Origin: Azohydromonas australica DSM 1124
Lineage (GTDB): Bacteria > Pseudomonadota > Gammaproteobacteria > Burkholderiales > Burkholderiaceae_C
Direction: 5' to 3'
Assembly: GCF_000430725.1 (NCBI RefSeq)
Contig: NZ_AUMO01000038.1
Coordinates: forward strand, 1-64,000
DNA: 64,000 nt
Each line of letters starts with the position of its first letter. Position 1 is the stretch's first letter. Shown piece after piece: positions 35,895-45,228 of the stretch. The notes beneath the pieces were generated by a model. The model was given only the letters and a program-made list of their open reading frames with translations, was not told where the DNA came from and did not search any database. Made by a program: the position numbers and the translations under genes.

Positions 35895-36677
35895 TCACCA
35901 GGCACCGCCCGGGTAGGCACGCTGCAGGTGCTGCATCTCCGCCAGGAGGAAGCCCATGTGCTCGCTGTGCACCCCGCGCCGCCCCGTGCTGCGGAAGGGG
36001 CTGCTCGCCGGGATGCGCAAGGTCGCGGCCTGCAACAGCGCGTGGACCTGCGCCTGCCATTCCTCGCGCAGCTCGGCCCAGCGCGGGCCCAGGCCGTCCT
36101 CGGCCGCGGCGTCGTCCACCGCATCGGTTTCGAACAGCTCGGCCACGTAGGGCCACAGCTTCTCCAGCGCGGCCTGCATGCGCCGGTTCGATTCTTCCGT
36201 GCCGTCACCCAGGCGCAGCACCCAGTCGGCCGAATGCTGCTGGTGGTAGCGCGCCTCCTTGACGGCCTTGGCCGCGATGGCGGCCAGCTCCTCGTCGCTG
36301 GAGCCTTGCAGCCGTTGCCACAGCAGCTTGAGCTGCGTGGACACGAAGGCGTTGCGCAGCACCGTGAGCGCGAAGTCGCCCAGGCGGCCCTCGCCGTTGG
36401 GCAGCTCCACCAGCGTGGGGTTGAAGTAGTCGCGCTCCTCGCGCAGGAAGGCGATCTGGTCCTCGTCCAGGCCCTGCGGCGCGCCGGCCAGCGTGAGCAC
36501 CGCGCGCGCCTGGCCCAGCAGGTCCAGCGCCATGTTCGCCAGCGCGATGTCCTCCTCCAGCACCGGCGCGTGGCCGGTCCATTCGCCCAGGCGCTGCGCC
36601 AGGATCAGGCAGGTGTCGCCAATGCGCAGCAGGTACTGCTGGCGCGCGTCGCGTTGAAGTGAGATCGAAGCCTGCAT
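35895..36677 (-). CDS. paaC: Phenylacetyl-CoA epoxidase structural subunit PaaC
   Basis: A 260-residue ferritin-like four-helix protein that pairs with PaaA as the structural partner of the 1,2-epoxidase. It has LEEDIALANMALDLLGQARA, ERDYFNPTLVELPNGEGRLGD, KEARYHQQHSADWVLRLGDG and a C-terminus HMGFLLAEMQHLQRAYPG. Complete compared with family length (about 250). It starts 12 bases after the paaB stop. No frameshifted paaD sequence could be found between its end and paaE. Confidence 0.95.
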   Translation of the reverse strand: MQASISLQRDARQQYLLRIGDTCLILAQRLGEWTGHAPVLEEDIALANMALDLLGQARAVLTLAGAPQGLDEDQIAFLREERDYFNPTLVELPNGEGRLGDFALTVLRNAFVSTQLKLLWQRLQGSSDEELAAIAAKAVKEARYHQQHSADWVLRLGDGTEESNRRMQAALEKLWPYVAELFETDAVDDAAAEDGLGPRWAELREEWQAQVHALLQAATLRIPASSPFRSTGRRGVHSEHMGFLLAEMQHLQRAYPGGAW

Positions 36678-36689
36678 GACGGTGCTGCC

Positions 36690-36986
36690 TTACATGTGGT
36701 CCACCGAGTCCGGCAGCTTGTAGAACGTGGGGTGGCGGTAGACCTTGTCTTCCATCGGGTCGAAGAACATGCCCTTGTCGCCCGGGTCGCTGGCGGTGAT
36801 GTGGTCCGAGCGCACCACCCACACGCTGGAGCCCTCCTGGCGCCGCGTGTAGACGTCGCGCGCCATCTGGATCGCCATGGGCGCGTCCGCGGCGTGCAGG
36901 CTGCCGCAATGCTTGTGGTCCAGGCCGGCGCGGCTGCGCACGAACACTTCCCACAGCGGCCATTCGTTCTTTGCTTCGGTGCTCAT
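36690..36986 (-). CDS. paaB: Phenylacetyl-CoA epoxidase subunit PaaB
   Basis: A 98-residue small subunit that bridges PaaA-PaaC units. The whole chain matches the family: WPLWEVFVRSRAGLDHKHCG, AADAPMAIQMARDVYTRRQE, VWVVRSDHI and DKVYRHPTFYKLPDSVDHM. It follows paaA by 27 bases with a GGAGACGAGATC-like ribosome site. Confidence 0.96.
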   Translation of the reverse strand: MSTEAKNEWPLWEVFVRSRAGLDHKHCGSLHAADAPMAIQMARDVYTRRQEGSSVWVVRSDHITASDPGDKGMFFDPMEDKVYRHPTFYKLPDSVDHM

Positions 36987-37013
36987 GATCTCGTCTCCTC
37001 GATGCGTCGGGGC

Positions 37014-38021
37014 TCAGGCGGCCTGCGGCTCGCGCTCGGCCTGCTTGGCGGCGTGGGCCAGCGCGGCCTCGCGCACCCACGCGCCCTCGTCCCAGGCCTT
37101 CACGCGCGCGGCCAGGCGCTCGCGGTTGCACGGGCCGTTGCCGTTGACCACGCCCCAGAACTCGTCCCAGTCGATGGCGCCGAAGTCCCAGTGGCCGCGC
37201 GCCTCGTTCCACTTCAGCTCGGGGTCGGGCAGCGTCACGCCCAGCACCTTGGCCTGCTCCACCGTGGCGTCCACGAACTTCTGGCGCAGCTCGTCGTTGG
37301 AGACGCGCTTGATGCCCCAGCGCATGCCCTGCGCGCTGTTGGGCGACTGGTCGTCGGGCGGGCCGAACATCATCAGGCACGGCCACCACCAGCGGTTCAC
37401 CGCGTCCTGCACCATCGCCTTCTGCGCCTCGGTGCCTTCCTTCATCATCACCAGCAGCGAGTCGAAGCCCTGGCGCTGGTGGAAGCTCTCCTCGCGGCAG
37501 ATGCGGATCATCGCCCGCGCATAGGGCGCGTAGGAGCAGCGGCAGATGGGCACCTGGTTCATGATCGCTGCACCATCAACGAGCCAGCCGATGGTGCCCA
37601 CGTCGGCCCAGGTCAGCGTGGGGTAGTTGAAGATGGAGCTGTACTTGGCCTTGCCCGAGTGCAGCGCCGCCAGCAGCTGGTCGCGGCTGGTGCCCAGCGT
37701 CTCGGCCGCGGCGTAGAGGTACAGGCCGTGGCCGCCCTCGTCCTGCACCTTGGCCAGCAGGATCGCCTTGCGCTTGAGCGTGGGCGCGCGCGTGATCCAG
37801 TTGCCCTCGGGCAGCATGCCCACGATCTCGGAGTGCGCGTGCTGGCTGATCTGGCGCACCAGCGTCTTGCGGTAGTTCTCCGGCATCCAGTCCTTGGCCT
37901 CGATGAAGCCGCCATCGTCGATGTTGGCGTCGAAGCGCTGCTGCAGTTGAAGCTCCTCGACGCTGCGCAGCCCTTTCTCCTCGGCCTCGCGGCCCATGGT
38001 GTCCATCGCCTGGGTGTACAT
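37014..38021 (-). CDS. paaA: Phenylacetyl-CoA epoxidase catalytic subunit PaaA
   Basis: A 335-residue di-iron monooxygenase subunit that makes ring-1,2-epoxyphenylacetyl-CoA. Di-iron ligand helices can be seen in [37 protein letters not shown] (E..H) and [15 protein letters not shown] (E..H), with the [20 protein letters not shown]-terminal stretch. ATG 38021 is chosen because AAGGAG lies nine bases upstream and the family starts here; 66 further open codons upstream cover the promoter and operator. First gene of paaABCE. Confidence 0.96.
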   Translation of the reverse strand: MYTQAMDTMGREAEEKGLRSVEELQLQQRFDANIDDGGFIEAKDWMPENYRKTLVRQISQHAHSEIVGMLPEGNWITRAPTLKRKAILLAKVQDEGGHGLYLYAAAETLGTSRDQLLAALHSGKAKYSSIFNYPTLTWADVGTIGWLVDGAAIMNQVPICRCSYAPYARAMIRICREESFHQRQGFDSLLVMMKEGTEAQKAMVQDAVNRWWWPCLMMFGPPDDQSPNSAQGMRWGIKRVSNDELRQKFVDATVEQAKVLGVTLPDPELKWNEARGHWDFGAIDWDEFWGVVNGNGPCNRERLAARVKAWDEGAWVREAALAHAAKQAEREPQAA

Positions 38022-38572
38022 GGCTGAATCTCCTTGCTTGCTCGGGAAGCCGGTCCGCGACGCGGCGTGCGGCCACCGCATTCCGGGATCGGTCCACCCG
38101 GCGCGAATCGGAAGTCGGTGAAGCGAACCCCGCTCGCGCCAGAAGCCGCGGCAAGGTTTCAACGCTGCCGTTGCGCTGTCGCAATGTTCGACCGACCGTT
38201 CGGTAGATGATAAGAGCAAGGAAGAATTTGATCCAGGTCACGCGGATCAGGGGAAACCCTTGGCCGCCGTCAGGACCGGGCGAGGGCGATCAAAGGCAGG
38301 CGTCCACGCGGGCGCAGGCGTGCACCCCGAAGCGGCGCGACAGCTGGGCTGGCGTGGTACCGAACAAGGTGTGCGGGAAGAGGTTCACGGCGCACCCTGC
38401 CGTCGGGAGGCATGGCCGGGAAAGTGGCGCCGGAGATGGGCCAAGGTGACGCTGGCAGTGCCGGCCAGGGCGGCAGGCACTGCGGGCCGCGGTCCGGCGG
38501 CGAACACGCGCGCGGGACCGCGGCGGACGCGGCGTGGCGGGCTTCAGCCAAGCCCGGCCACGCCCGCCCGGA
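38022..38572. other. Intergenic region between paaA and fdhA
   Basis: About 550 bases. The paaA-proximal third carries the PaaR-like palindrome at 38191-38204 and AT-richer promoter-like sequence to about 38230. The remainder is GC-rich without a recognisable gene or RNA. Confidence 0.5.
38191..38204. promoter_or_regulatory. PaaR-type operator upstream of paaABCE
   Basis: ACCGACCGTTCGGT differs by one base from the perfect palindrome at 24783-24796 and lies 170 bases upstream of the paaA start, next to AT-rich GATGATAAGAG. The shared site argues that both paa blocks answer to one regulator encoded outside this window. Confidence 0.68.
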
Positions 38573-39778
38573 TCAGGCTGCCTTGCGCAGCAGCGAGTGC
38601 GGATCGAGCACGTACTTGCGCGGCGCGCCGTGGTCGAAGGCCTCGTAGCCCTTGGGCGCATCGTCCAGCGAGATCACTTCCACGCCCACGGTGTCGGCGA
38701 TCTTGATGCGGTCCCACAGGATGGCCTGCATCAGCGCGCGGTTGTACTTCATGACCGGCGTCTGACCGGTGAAGAAGCTGTGCGACTTGGCCCAGCCCAG
38801 GCCCAGCCGCACGCTCAGCGAGCCGCGCCGGGCGGCCTCGTCCACGGCACCGGGATCGTCGGTGACGTAGAGGCCGGGGATGCCGATGGCGCCGGCAGCG
38901 CGCGTGATTTCCATCAGCGAGTTCAGCACCGTGGCCGGCGCCTCATGCTGCGCGCCCTCGTGGCCGTGTCCGCGCGCCTCGAAGCCCACCGCGTCCACCG
39001 CGCAGTCCACCTCCGGCGTGCCCAGGATCTGCGCCACCTGCTCGGCCAGCGTGGCGTCCAGCGACAGGTCCACCGTCTCGTAGCCCAGCAGGCGCGGATG
39101 CTCCAGGCGCACCGGGTTGACGTCGCCGATGATGACGCAGGCTGCGCCCAGCAGCCGCGCCGAGGCCGCCGCCGCCAGGCCCACCGGCCCCGCGCCGGCG
39201 ATGTAGACCGTACTGCCTGGCCCCACCCCGGCCGTCACGGCGCCGTGGTAGCCCGTGGGCAGGATGTCGGAAAGGCAGGTGAGGTCGCGAATCTTCTCCA
39301 TCGCCTGCGCGCGGTCCGGGAAGCGCAGCAGGTTGAAGTCCGCGTACGGCACCATGACGTACTCGGCCTGGCCGCCCACCCAGCCGCCCATGTCCACGTA
39401 GCCGTAGGCGCCGCCGGCGCGGGCCGGATTGACGCTCAGGCACACGCCGGTGTGCGTCTCCTTGCAGGTGCGGCAGCGTCCGCAGGCCACGTTGAAGGGC
39501 ACGGACACCACGTCGCCGACCTGCAGCGTCTCCACGTCGCGGCCCTTCTCGATCACTTCCCCGGTGATCTCGTGGCCCAGCACCAGGCCCAGCGGCGCCG
39601 TGGTCCGGCCGCGCACCATGTGCTGGTCGGAGCCGCAGATGTTGGTCGAGATCACCCGCAGGATCACGCCGTGTTCGGCCGTGCGCCCGCGCGGGTCCAC
39701 CAGCTTGGGAAATTCGATGCCCTGGACCTCCACCCTGCCCGGGCCCATGTACACCACGCCCCTATTGCTTGCACTCAT
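38573..39778 (-). CDS. fdhA: Glutathione-independent formaldehyde dehydrogenase-like (zinc MDR)
   Basis: A 401-residue zinc-dependent medium-chain dehydrogenase closest to FdhA, which oxidises formaldehyde with tightly bound NAD without glutathione. Catalytic zinc ligands are in STNICGSDQHMVRG and LGHEITGEV; structural zinc Cys in CGRCRTCKETHTGVC; nucleotide site VYIAGAGPVGLAAAASARLL; and the FdhA-type insert GFEARGHGHEG. Single gene on the minus strand, with its own upstream gap. Other aldehydes are possible substrates. Confidence 0.9.
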   Translation of the reverse strand: MSASNRGVVYMGPGRVEVQGIEFPKLVDPRGRTAEHGVILRVISTNICGSDQHMVRGRTTAPLGLVLGHEITGEVIEKGRDVETLQVGDVVSVPFNVACGRCRTCKETHTGVCLSVNPARAGGAYGYVDMGGWVGGQAEYVMVPYADFNLLRFPDRAQAMEKIRDLTCLSDILPTGYHGAVTAGVGPGSTVYIAGAGPVGLAAAASARLLGAACVIIGDVNPVRLEHPRLLGYETVDLSLDATLAEQVAQILGTPEVDCAVDAVGFEARGHGHEGAQHEAPATVLNSLMEITRAAGAIGIPGLYVTDDPGAVDEAARRGSLSVRLGLGWAKSHSFFTGQTPVMKYNRALMQAILWDRIKIADTVGVEVISLDDAPKGYEAFDHGAPRKYVLDPHSLLRKAA

Positions 39779-39918
39779 GTGTTGTCTCCTGTTGCAAGGT
39801 CAGCGTTTGACTGTAGGAAGCGCGGGCAGCGGCGTCTTGTACGGAAACGCCGGAAAATTGTCTGGGATGGACAGCATTCCACCGGGTGAAAAGCCCGCCC
39901 GTGCTGCCGCCTCCCGGT

Positions 39919-40362
39919 TCAGCGCCGGCGTACCGGGGGCGTCTGGCCGAGCTTGAGCAGCTTGAAGCGTCCTTCGGCGACGAAGCCCGCTTCTCCCATC
40001 ACGCTGATGTCGTACACGCCCTGGGGAAGCTCGTGAACCGGCAACTGCACGCCAAATGCGCCGTCCTCCTGCACGTCCACGGTCATGTCGATCAGCGCCG
40101 AGCGCTTGTCATGCTCCGACACCACCACCACGCGAAGAATGGCGCCGGCATGCTGCGGATAGCGGGATTCGAGCTGGATGGACAGCGCGTCGTCCGCACC
40201 GTCTTCCCCGGTGCTGCAGCGCACGTCGCTGCAGTAGACGATCTGCACGGGACGAGCGCCGTTCTGGCTCTCCTGTCCAGCCGACAGCCACGTGGGCGTT
40301 GCATACAGTCCGCAGGCCACGGAGACCGCGGTGGCGGAGGTCCAGGATTTCATGGCACGCAT
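39919..40362 (-). CDS. Secreted hypothetical protein (147 aa)
   Basis: I do not recognise the family. ATG 40362 has GGAGAC eight bases upstream and starts a signal peptide (MRAMKSWTSATAVSVACGLY) likely cleaved near WLSA-GQ. The mature chain of about 120 residues has a Cys pair (VYCSDVRCSTG), alternating beta-strand sequence (ILRVVVVSEHDKRSALIDMT) and ends with PPVRRR, consistent with a small beta-sandwich periplasmic protein. Upstream on the same strand is a MarR gene. Confidence 0.72.
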   Translation of the reverse strand: MRAMKSWTSATAVSVACGLYATPTWLSAGQESQNGARPVQIVYCSDVRCSTGEDGADDALSIQLESRYPQHAGAILRVVVVSEHDKRSALIDMTVDVQEDGAFGVQLPVHELPQGVYDISVMGEAGFVAEGRFKLLKLGQTPPVRRR

Positions 40363-40474
40363 GGGCGTTGTCTCCAATCGGGAACTGAACGGGTTGCGGC
40401 ACGCTGCAGGCGCATGGGGCCGTGCAGGTCCCGGTGCTTGGGCATGGCGGATGGCTGAAGAAACGCCCGCGGGC

Positions 40475-40987
40475 TCACATCTCGGCCAAGGGCACCTTGG
40501 CGCCGTGCTCATCGGCGTTGAGCACGGTGACCAGGCCCCCTAGGTCCGCATTCAGGCGCTTGAGCGTCGCGACGTCCAGGGACTGCAAGGCGCTGGGCAA
40601 CACGCCTTCGAAGGGGCCGGGTACCGCGCGCAGCGCCTTGCCGCCTGCCGGCTGGAGCTTGAGCCGCACGACCCGCTTGTCGGGGCCATCCCGTTCCGCC
40701 GAGATCAGGCCTTTCTCGAGGAGCCCCTTGACGAGGTTGCTGGCCGTGGACTGGTGGATGTCCATGGCCTGGGCGAGCTCGCTGACCCGGATGCCCGCCG
40801 TGTCGCGGATCACGCTGAGCGCCCACACCTGCGCGCCTCCCAGGCCGACCTTCTTCTCGACCTGCTGGAAATGGGTCTTCACCGCGTTGAAGACCTGCCT
40901 GAACTGCCTGAGCACCTCCCCGGCCAGTTCATCTTTATCGGTCGGCTGCGGCGGCTTTGCCGCCGGCTTCTTGCGCGCTGTGGACAT
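40475..40987 (-). CDS. MarR-family transcriptional regulator
   Basis: A 170-residue winged-helix regulator with a basic Pro-rich N-terminal tail (STARKKPAAKPPQPTDKD). The helix-turn-helix reads VSELAQAMDIHQSTASNLVKGL and the wing AERDGPDKRVVRLKLQPAG. Nearest possible targets are the secreted protein downstream or fdhA; neither is established. The gene is 71 bases from the end of the YbdK operon. Confidence 0.88.
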   Translation of the reverse strand: MSTARKKPAAKPPQPTDKDELAGEVLRQFRQVFNAVKTHFQQVEKKVGLGGAQVWALSVIRDTAGIRVSELAQAMDIHQSTASNLVKGLLEKGLISAERDGPDKRVVRLKLQPAGGKALRAVPGPFEGVLPSALQSLDVATLKRLNADLGGLVTVLNADEHGAKVPLAEM

Positions 40988-41058
40988 CGCCGGATGATAT
41001 TCAAGCCCGGGGGTGATCCCTCACCGCGGCGCATCCGCGGCGCCGGGCCGTGGCGCTT

Positions 41059-42183
41059 TCACGACGTGCCGCTTCGGAACTGCTCGATCGCCGCCTCCAC
41101 CATGCCTTCGGCACTGCCACGCTCGCGGTGCTCGCGGCGCAGGTACGACGCGTCGCCGCCGGCCTGGGCAACGTCGCGGATGTGCTGCAGCGCGGCGTCC
41201 GACTCCAGCGCCTCGGCGTGCGGCGCGAGCCCGGACAGCGTGGCCAGGATGTCCTCGCGCACCGTGCGCGACTCGTAGGTCTTGGGGTCCACCACCGTCC
41301 CGTCAAGCCCGAAGCGGCAGGCCTGGAAGCGGTTGTAGTTGTAGACCAGGTAGTCGCTCTCGGCCGGTGGCGGCTCGTTGCGCTGCAACAGGCTCAGGCA
41401 AAGCGTCTGCAGGTAGCACGCCAGCGCCGCGGCCCGCTCCACCGTCAGCGGCGTGTCGCACACGCGCAGCTCGATCGTTCCGAACTCGGGCTTGGGCCGG
41501 ATGTCCCAGTAGAAATCCTTCATGCTGCGCACGATGCCGGTGCGCTCCATGTGCGCGAAGTAGTCGCCCTCGAAGTCGCTCCAGCGCAGCACGAAAGGCG
41601 CACGGCCGCTGAGCGGAAAGGCGAACACCGAGTTCAGCCGCGCCGAGTTGAACAGCGTGTCGCTGCCCTGCACGAAGGGCGACGAGGCCGACAGCGCGAT
41701 GAAGTGCGGGATGTAGCGATTCAGCGAGTGCAGCAGGAACAGCGCGTCGTCGCCCGATTCGCAGCCCACGTGCACGTGCTGGCCGAAGATGGTGAACTGC
41801 TTGGCGAGGTAGCCGTACAGCGCGGACACCTCCTTGAAGCGCGGCTTGGAGAAGATCCTGCGCTCGGACCACTGCTGGAACGGGTGCGTGCCGCCACCGC
41901 ACACGCCCACGTTGAGCATGTCGCCCGCGTGCACCAGCGCGTCGCGGATCGCGTGCAGCTGCGACAGCAGGCCGGCATGGCGCGAGTGCACGTCGGTCGA
42001 GATCTCGATCATGCTTTCCGTGATCTCGGGCACCACGGTGCCTGGAAACTTGCCCCGCCCAAGCAGCTCCAGCATGTCGGGACTGGCTTCCACGAGATCG
42101 AAGTCGCTCAACGACACCAGCTGCAGCTCCAGCTCGACGCCCAGCGTCAGCGGCTTCGAGGCCTTGAAGTTTTCCAGCGGCAT
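41059..42183 (-). CDS. ybdK: Carboxylate-amine ligase, YbdK type (glutamate-cysteine ligase fold)
   Basis: A 374-residue member of the GCS2/YbdK family, which forms a gamma-glutamyl-type amide bond with ATP. It begins [24 protein letters not shown]; nucleotide and metal-binding residues are in [31 protein letters not shown] and [19 protein letters not shown] 42183 is chosen because it directly follows the antiporter stop (TGAGATG) behind AGGAAG; ATGs at 42204 and 42219 also exist. Third gene of an operon with a CPA2 antiporter and DUF3014. Confidence 0.9.
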   Translation of the reverse strand: MPLENFKASKPLTLGVELELQLVSLSDFDLVEASPDMLELLGRGKFPGTVVPEITESMIEISTDVHSRHAGLLSQLHAIRDALVHAGDMLNVGVCGGGTHPFQQWSERRIFSKPRFKEVSALYGYLAKQFTIFGQHVHVGCESGDDALFLLHSLNRYIPHFIALSASSPFVQGSDTLFNSARLNSVFAFPLSGRAPFVLRWSDFEGDYFAHMERTGIVRSMKDFYWDIRPKPEFGTIELRVCDTPLTVERAAALACYLQTLCLSLLQRNEPPPAESDYLVYNYNRFQACRFGLDGTVVDPKTYESRTVREDILATLSGLAPHAEALESDAALQHIRDVAQAGGDASYLRREHRERGSAEGMVEAAIEQFRSGTS

Positions 42184-42184
42184 C

Positions 42185-43378
42185 TCAGGCTTCCTCGGAT
42201 TCATGGCACTCGCCGGCACGGCGCAGCGCGTATTGCGTCACTGCCGGGCCGACCAGCTCCAGCAACAGCGTTGCCGCCGCCAGCGGCGCCAGCTGGTCGA
42301 GCAGGTCGATGCCCAGGTAACGGGTCTGGTCCAGCAGCAGGATCACGAACACGGAAATCGGCGTCAGCGCCAGGCCCGTCAGGGCGCCCTTGCGCCACGA
42401 GCTGCCGCTGGCCCGCGCGAGCGCCGTGACGCACAGCACCTTGGTCGCCAGGCGCACCGCCACCAGGGCCAGCGCCAGGCCCAGCCCGGCCATCACCCGC
42501 GGCCACTCCACGGCCATGGCGGTGTAGGTGAACAGCGCCACCGCGAGCAGCTCGCCCAGCGCGCCGAAGTTGCGCTGGGTCTGCGTGAGCGCCACCCGGC
42601 GATGCCGCGCCACGAGCCCGAAGGCCAGCGCCGCCAGCAGCGGCGAGAGCTTGAACGCCTGCGCCATGCCGACCAGCAGGATCACGGCCACCGCGAAGCC
42701 CACCGTCGCGTCGCGGCTCAGCGGCCCCAGGCGCCGCAGCAGCGCGGGCATGCCGGTGCCGAACGCGATGCCCAGCGCCGCCGACCCGACCAGCACCAGG
42801 CCGCTGCTGGAGACCGCCTGCCACACGTTGCCCGAGCTGTCGAAGGCCCAGAAGCCGACGACCACCTTGAACACGAACACCGAGAGCACGCAGTTGAGCG
42901 CCGTGAGGTGCAGCAGCCGCTCCGTCACCTGCCCCGCGCTGCGCTGCTCGTTGACCACGCGCATCACGGCCGCCGGCGAGGTGGACATCGACAGCGACGC
43001 CAGCAGCAGCGACGTGAGCATCGAGGCGCCCCATGCCCGCGACAGGAGGTAGACCGCGACGCAGGTCACCGCGGCTTCGAGCACACCGCTGACGCCCAGC
43101 CAGGGATTGATGCGCAGCCAGCGCAGGTTGATGCGGTAGCCGAACTCGAAAAGGATCAGCCCGAACGAGATGTTGGCCAGCAGCATGCCCGTGTCGTCGC
43201 CCGCCGCGGGCAGCAGCGTGCCGCGCAGCTGCCCGCAAGCGAAGCCCACCAGGGCATACAGGCTGATGCGCGGCAGCTTCGTCCAGCGGTGCCCCAGCTC
43301 GCCCACCAGCCATGCCAGCGCCAACAGCAGCAGCCAGCCCAGCTCCGTGGTGGCAAAGAATTGTTCGAAAGTGCTCAC
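42185..43378 (-). CDS. CPA2-type cation/proton antiporter without RCK domain
   Basis: A 397-residue membrane protein with about 12 hydrophobic segments, of the KefB/KefC-like Na+(K+)/H+ exchanger fold: [50 protein letters not shown] and [15 protein letters not shown]. It ends shortly after the membrane core, so the cytoplasmic NAD/RCK regulatory domain of Kef proteins is absent. Translationally close to ybdK downstream and 6 bases after DUF3014. Ion selectivity unknown. Confidence 0.85.
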   Translation of the reverse strand: MSTFEQFFATTELGWLLLLALAWLVGELGHRWTKLPRISLYALVGFACGQLRGTLLPAAGDDTGMLLANISFGLILFEFGYRINLRWLRINPWLGVSGVLEAAVTCVAVYLLSRAWGASMLTSLLLASLSMSTSPAAVMRVVNEQRSAGQVTERLLHLTALNCVLSVFVFKVVVGFWAFDSSGNVWQAVSSSGLVLVGSAALGIAFGTGMPALLRRLGPLSRDATVGFAVAVILLVGMAQAFKLSPLLAALAFGLVARHRRVALTQTQRNFGALGELLAVALFTYTAMAVEWPRVMAGLGLALALVAVRLATKVLCVTALARASGSSWRKGALTGLALTPISVFVILLLDQTRYLGIDLLDQLAPLAAATLLLELVGPAVTQYALRRAGECHESEEA

Positions 43379-43384
43379 CGTGCC

Positions 43385-44233
43385 TTATCGCTCCCCTGCC
43401 CGTTTGACCAGTTCATTGCGGATCTCCCGCAGCTTGCCCTTGAGGCGGCGCTCGTTCACCGGCCCCGTGCGCAGCAGCATCTTCTGGCCGGCCGACAGCG
43501 CCTCCAGCGCCGGGTCCGCGAACTCGTAGCGCACCCAGGGCTGCGTGGACGGTATGGGCCCCTTCACCTCGGTCAGCTGCACCGGGATCGGATCGGTGAC
43601 GTCCGGCGTGGCCAGCAGCTGGTCGATCACCTGCAGCAGCCGGGTGTTGAAGTAGCCCTTCGGATAGCCCAGCTCCTCGTAGCTGCGCTGCAGCAGCGGG
43701 TACATCCGCACGTAGAGGTCCACCGCGCGCTCCACGCTCACGGTCTCCGCCAGCAGCACCAGGGGCGTGTAGCGCAGTGCGTTGTCGGCGGAGATGAAGG
43801 TGCGCCCCTCGCGCTCCTCCACCGTGAAGCGCCCGCCCGTGGGATTGAGCGGCCACAGGCGGGACGGCGCATGCGTGCGCCCCAGGTTGTCGACGGTCGC
43901 GGCGAAACGCCGCGGGAAGTCGTCCGTCTGCAGGAAGGTCAGAACGGCCTTGCGGCCCAGCAGATCGACCAGCGCCGAGGCGATGTCTTCCGGTCCAGCC
44001 AGCGGTGCCGTGGCTGCAGGCACCTCGACCTGCACCTCCGGCGCCGGCTGCGACGCTGCCGCGCTCGCCTCGGCGGCGCTGGCTGCTGCTGGCGGCGCGG
44101 CCTCTACCGTCTCGGCTTCAGGCTGCACGGGCATCGGCGGCGGAACTTCGTCCTGGCTGCGCCAACGCAAGGCAACCACGGCGACCACCGTGGCGACGGC
44201 GCCCACGAACATGGCGCGACCCGTGAGGCTCAT
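43385..44233 (-). CDS. DUF3014 membrane-anchored protein
   Basis: A 282-residue protein with one N-terminal membrane anchor (AMFVGAVATVVAVVALRW), a 50-residue Ala/Pro/Glu-rich spacer, then the DUF3014 domain with RRFAATVDNLGRTHAPSRLW, YTPLVLLAETVSVERAVDLY and LYPLLQRSYEELGYP-like text around PLLQRSYEELGYPKGYFNTR. Function of the family is not known; it presumably acts in the periplasm. First gene of the antiporter/YbdK operon. Confidence 0.88.
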   Translation of the reverse strand: MSLTGRAMFVGAVATVVAVVALRWRSQDEVPPPMPVQPEAETVEAAPPAAASAAEASAAASQPAPEVQVEVPAATAPLAGPEDIASALVDLLGRKAVLTFLQTDDFPRRFAATVDNLGRTHAPSRLWPLNPTGGRFTVEEREGRTFISADNALRYTPLVLLAETVSVERAVDLYVRMYPLLQRSYEELGYPKGYFNTRLLQVIDQLLATPDVTDPIPVQLTEVKGPIPSTQPWVRYEFADPALEALSAGQKMLLRTGPVNERRLKGKLREIRNELVKRAGER

Positions 44234-44464
44234 GGCTGTTCTCCATAGGTTTCAAGAAATCGACGCGTGCTTTAATGTTTGTGCAAATGTACATCCTGCC
44301 GCGCCTCTTCTTCCTGAGCTGGCATTTCACGGCGCCCGGCGTGCCGTCCCCTTTCATGGTTTGATGAGTTTGCAACCGTGCCGCCGTGCGCCTCGGCGCG
44401 CAGGCCAGCAGATGACTTCAGCGGTTACGTCATGCGGCTGGACAGCTCTTAGGATCGCGGCCCA

Positions 44465-44483
44465 CGCTCCCGCCGCGGGAGCG
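44465..44483. other. Hairpin just upstream of secreted protein gene
   Basis: CGCTCCCG (44465-44472) and CGGGAGCG (44476-44483) form a perfect 8-base stem with a 3-base loop, ending 19 bases before the ATG at 44503. It could be a 5' leader structure or a symmetric protein site. Confidence 0.4.
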
Positions 44484-44502
44484 CCGAGATCCGCTGTTTT
44501 AC

Positions 44503-45228
44503 ATGACCCAGGTTGTATTGCCGTCCCTGCTGCTCGGCGGCCTGCTCGCGTTTTCCGCGCAGGCCCGTACCGAGGATGCCGCCATGCCCATGCCTTGCAT
44601 CGGGCCCGTTTGTGTCGGAGCCAAGCTCCAGTCGATGCTGGAGCTGCCCTGGCTGGAAGTGAAGCCGCCCGCGAGCGATGCGGGGCGCACGCGCGGCCAG
44701 CGCCGCGTGGCGGCGGCCTTGCGCGGCCAGCCGCAGGACATCGACACCGTGCTGGCGTACTGGCCGCAGCGCTGGTTCAACGGGCCGGCGCTGCGTGCAC
44801 TCGCCTCGCTTCGTGCCGTGTGCGTGGACATGGGCTACTCCTGGCGGCCTCGCGCGATGCTCAAGGGCCCGGGCGATTCCCGTTTGACCGTCGCCTTCGA
44901 ACCCGTGGCCTCGCTGGACGCTCGACAGCATTTCCGCGTGGCGACGATATCGGTCCGGTTCCCGAAGGAGGCGGATGCCGCGCAGGTCGACCGGGCAAGC
45001 GACGAGATTCGTGGCCGCTACGCGGCCTACCCCAGCTATCCCACGAACGACCAGCCGGCGGTGCTCTGGCGGCGCGACGTCTCCGGCCAGACGTCGATCA
45101 GGCTTTTCGCACCGCTGAAGGTTCCGGAGCAGCCCTTGCCCGCGCTTCGCGAGCAGCCGCCCTGCAGGGCTCAGCCCGTGGACTCCCCGGCCAGGCCGGA
45201 GTCCGCGGACGCCGCGCCAGGAACGTAG
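44503..45228 (+). CDS. Secreted hypothetical protein (241 aa)
   Basis: An unrecognised protein with a signal peptide (MTQVVLPSLLLGGLLAFSAQA). The mature part starts with a Cys-containing MPCIGPVCVGAKL, has a globular middle with WPQRWFNGPALRALASLRAVC and VTVAFEPVASLDARQHFRVA-like strands, and a Pro-rich tail. Its last 58 bases overlap the C-terminal coding end of the kinase on the opposite strand, so both proteins have flexible tails there. The frame's start and good signal peptide argue it is real. Confidence 0.7.
   Translation: MTQVVLPSLLLGGLLAFSAQARTEDAAMPMPCIGPVCVGAKLQSMLELPWLEVKPPASDAGRTRGQRRVAAALRGQPQDIDTVLAYWPQRWFNGPALRALASLRAVCVDMGYSWRPRAMLKGPGDSRLTVAFEPVASLDARQHFRVATISVRFPKEADAAQVDRASDEIRGRYAAYPSYPTNDQPAVLWRRDVSGQTSIRLFAPLKVPEQPLPALREQPPCRAQPVDSPARPESADAAPGT

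Noticed and set aside
38270..38661. Minus-strand frames with AraC-like words (LFGTTPAQLSRRFG) in the gap before fdhA
   Set aside because: Only one short resemblance to the end of an AraC helix-turn-helix, surrounded by Arg/Pro/Ala-rich text; not enough to call a remnant.
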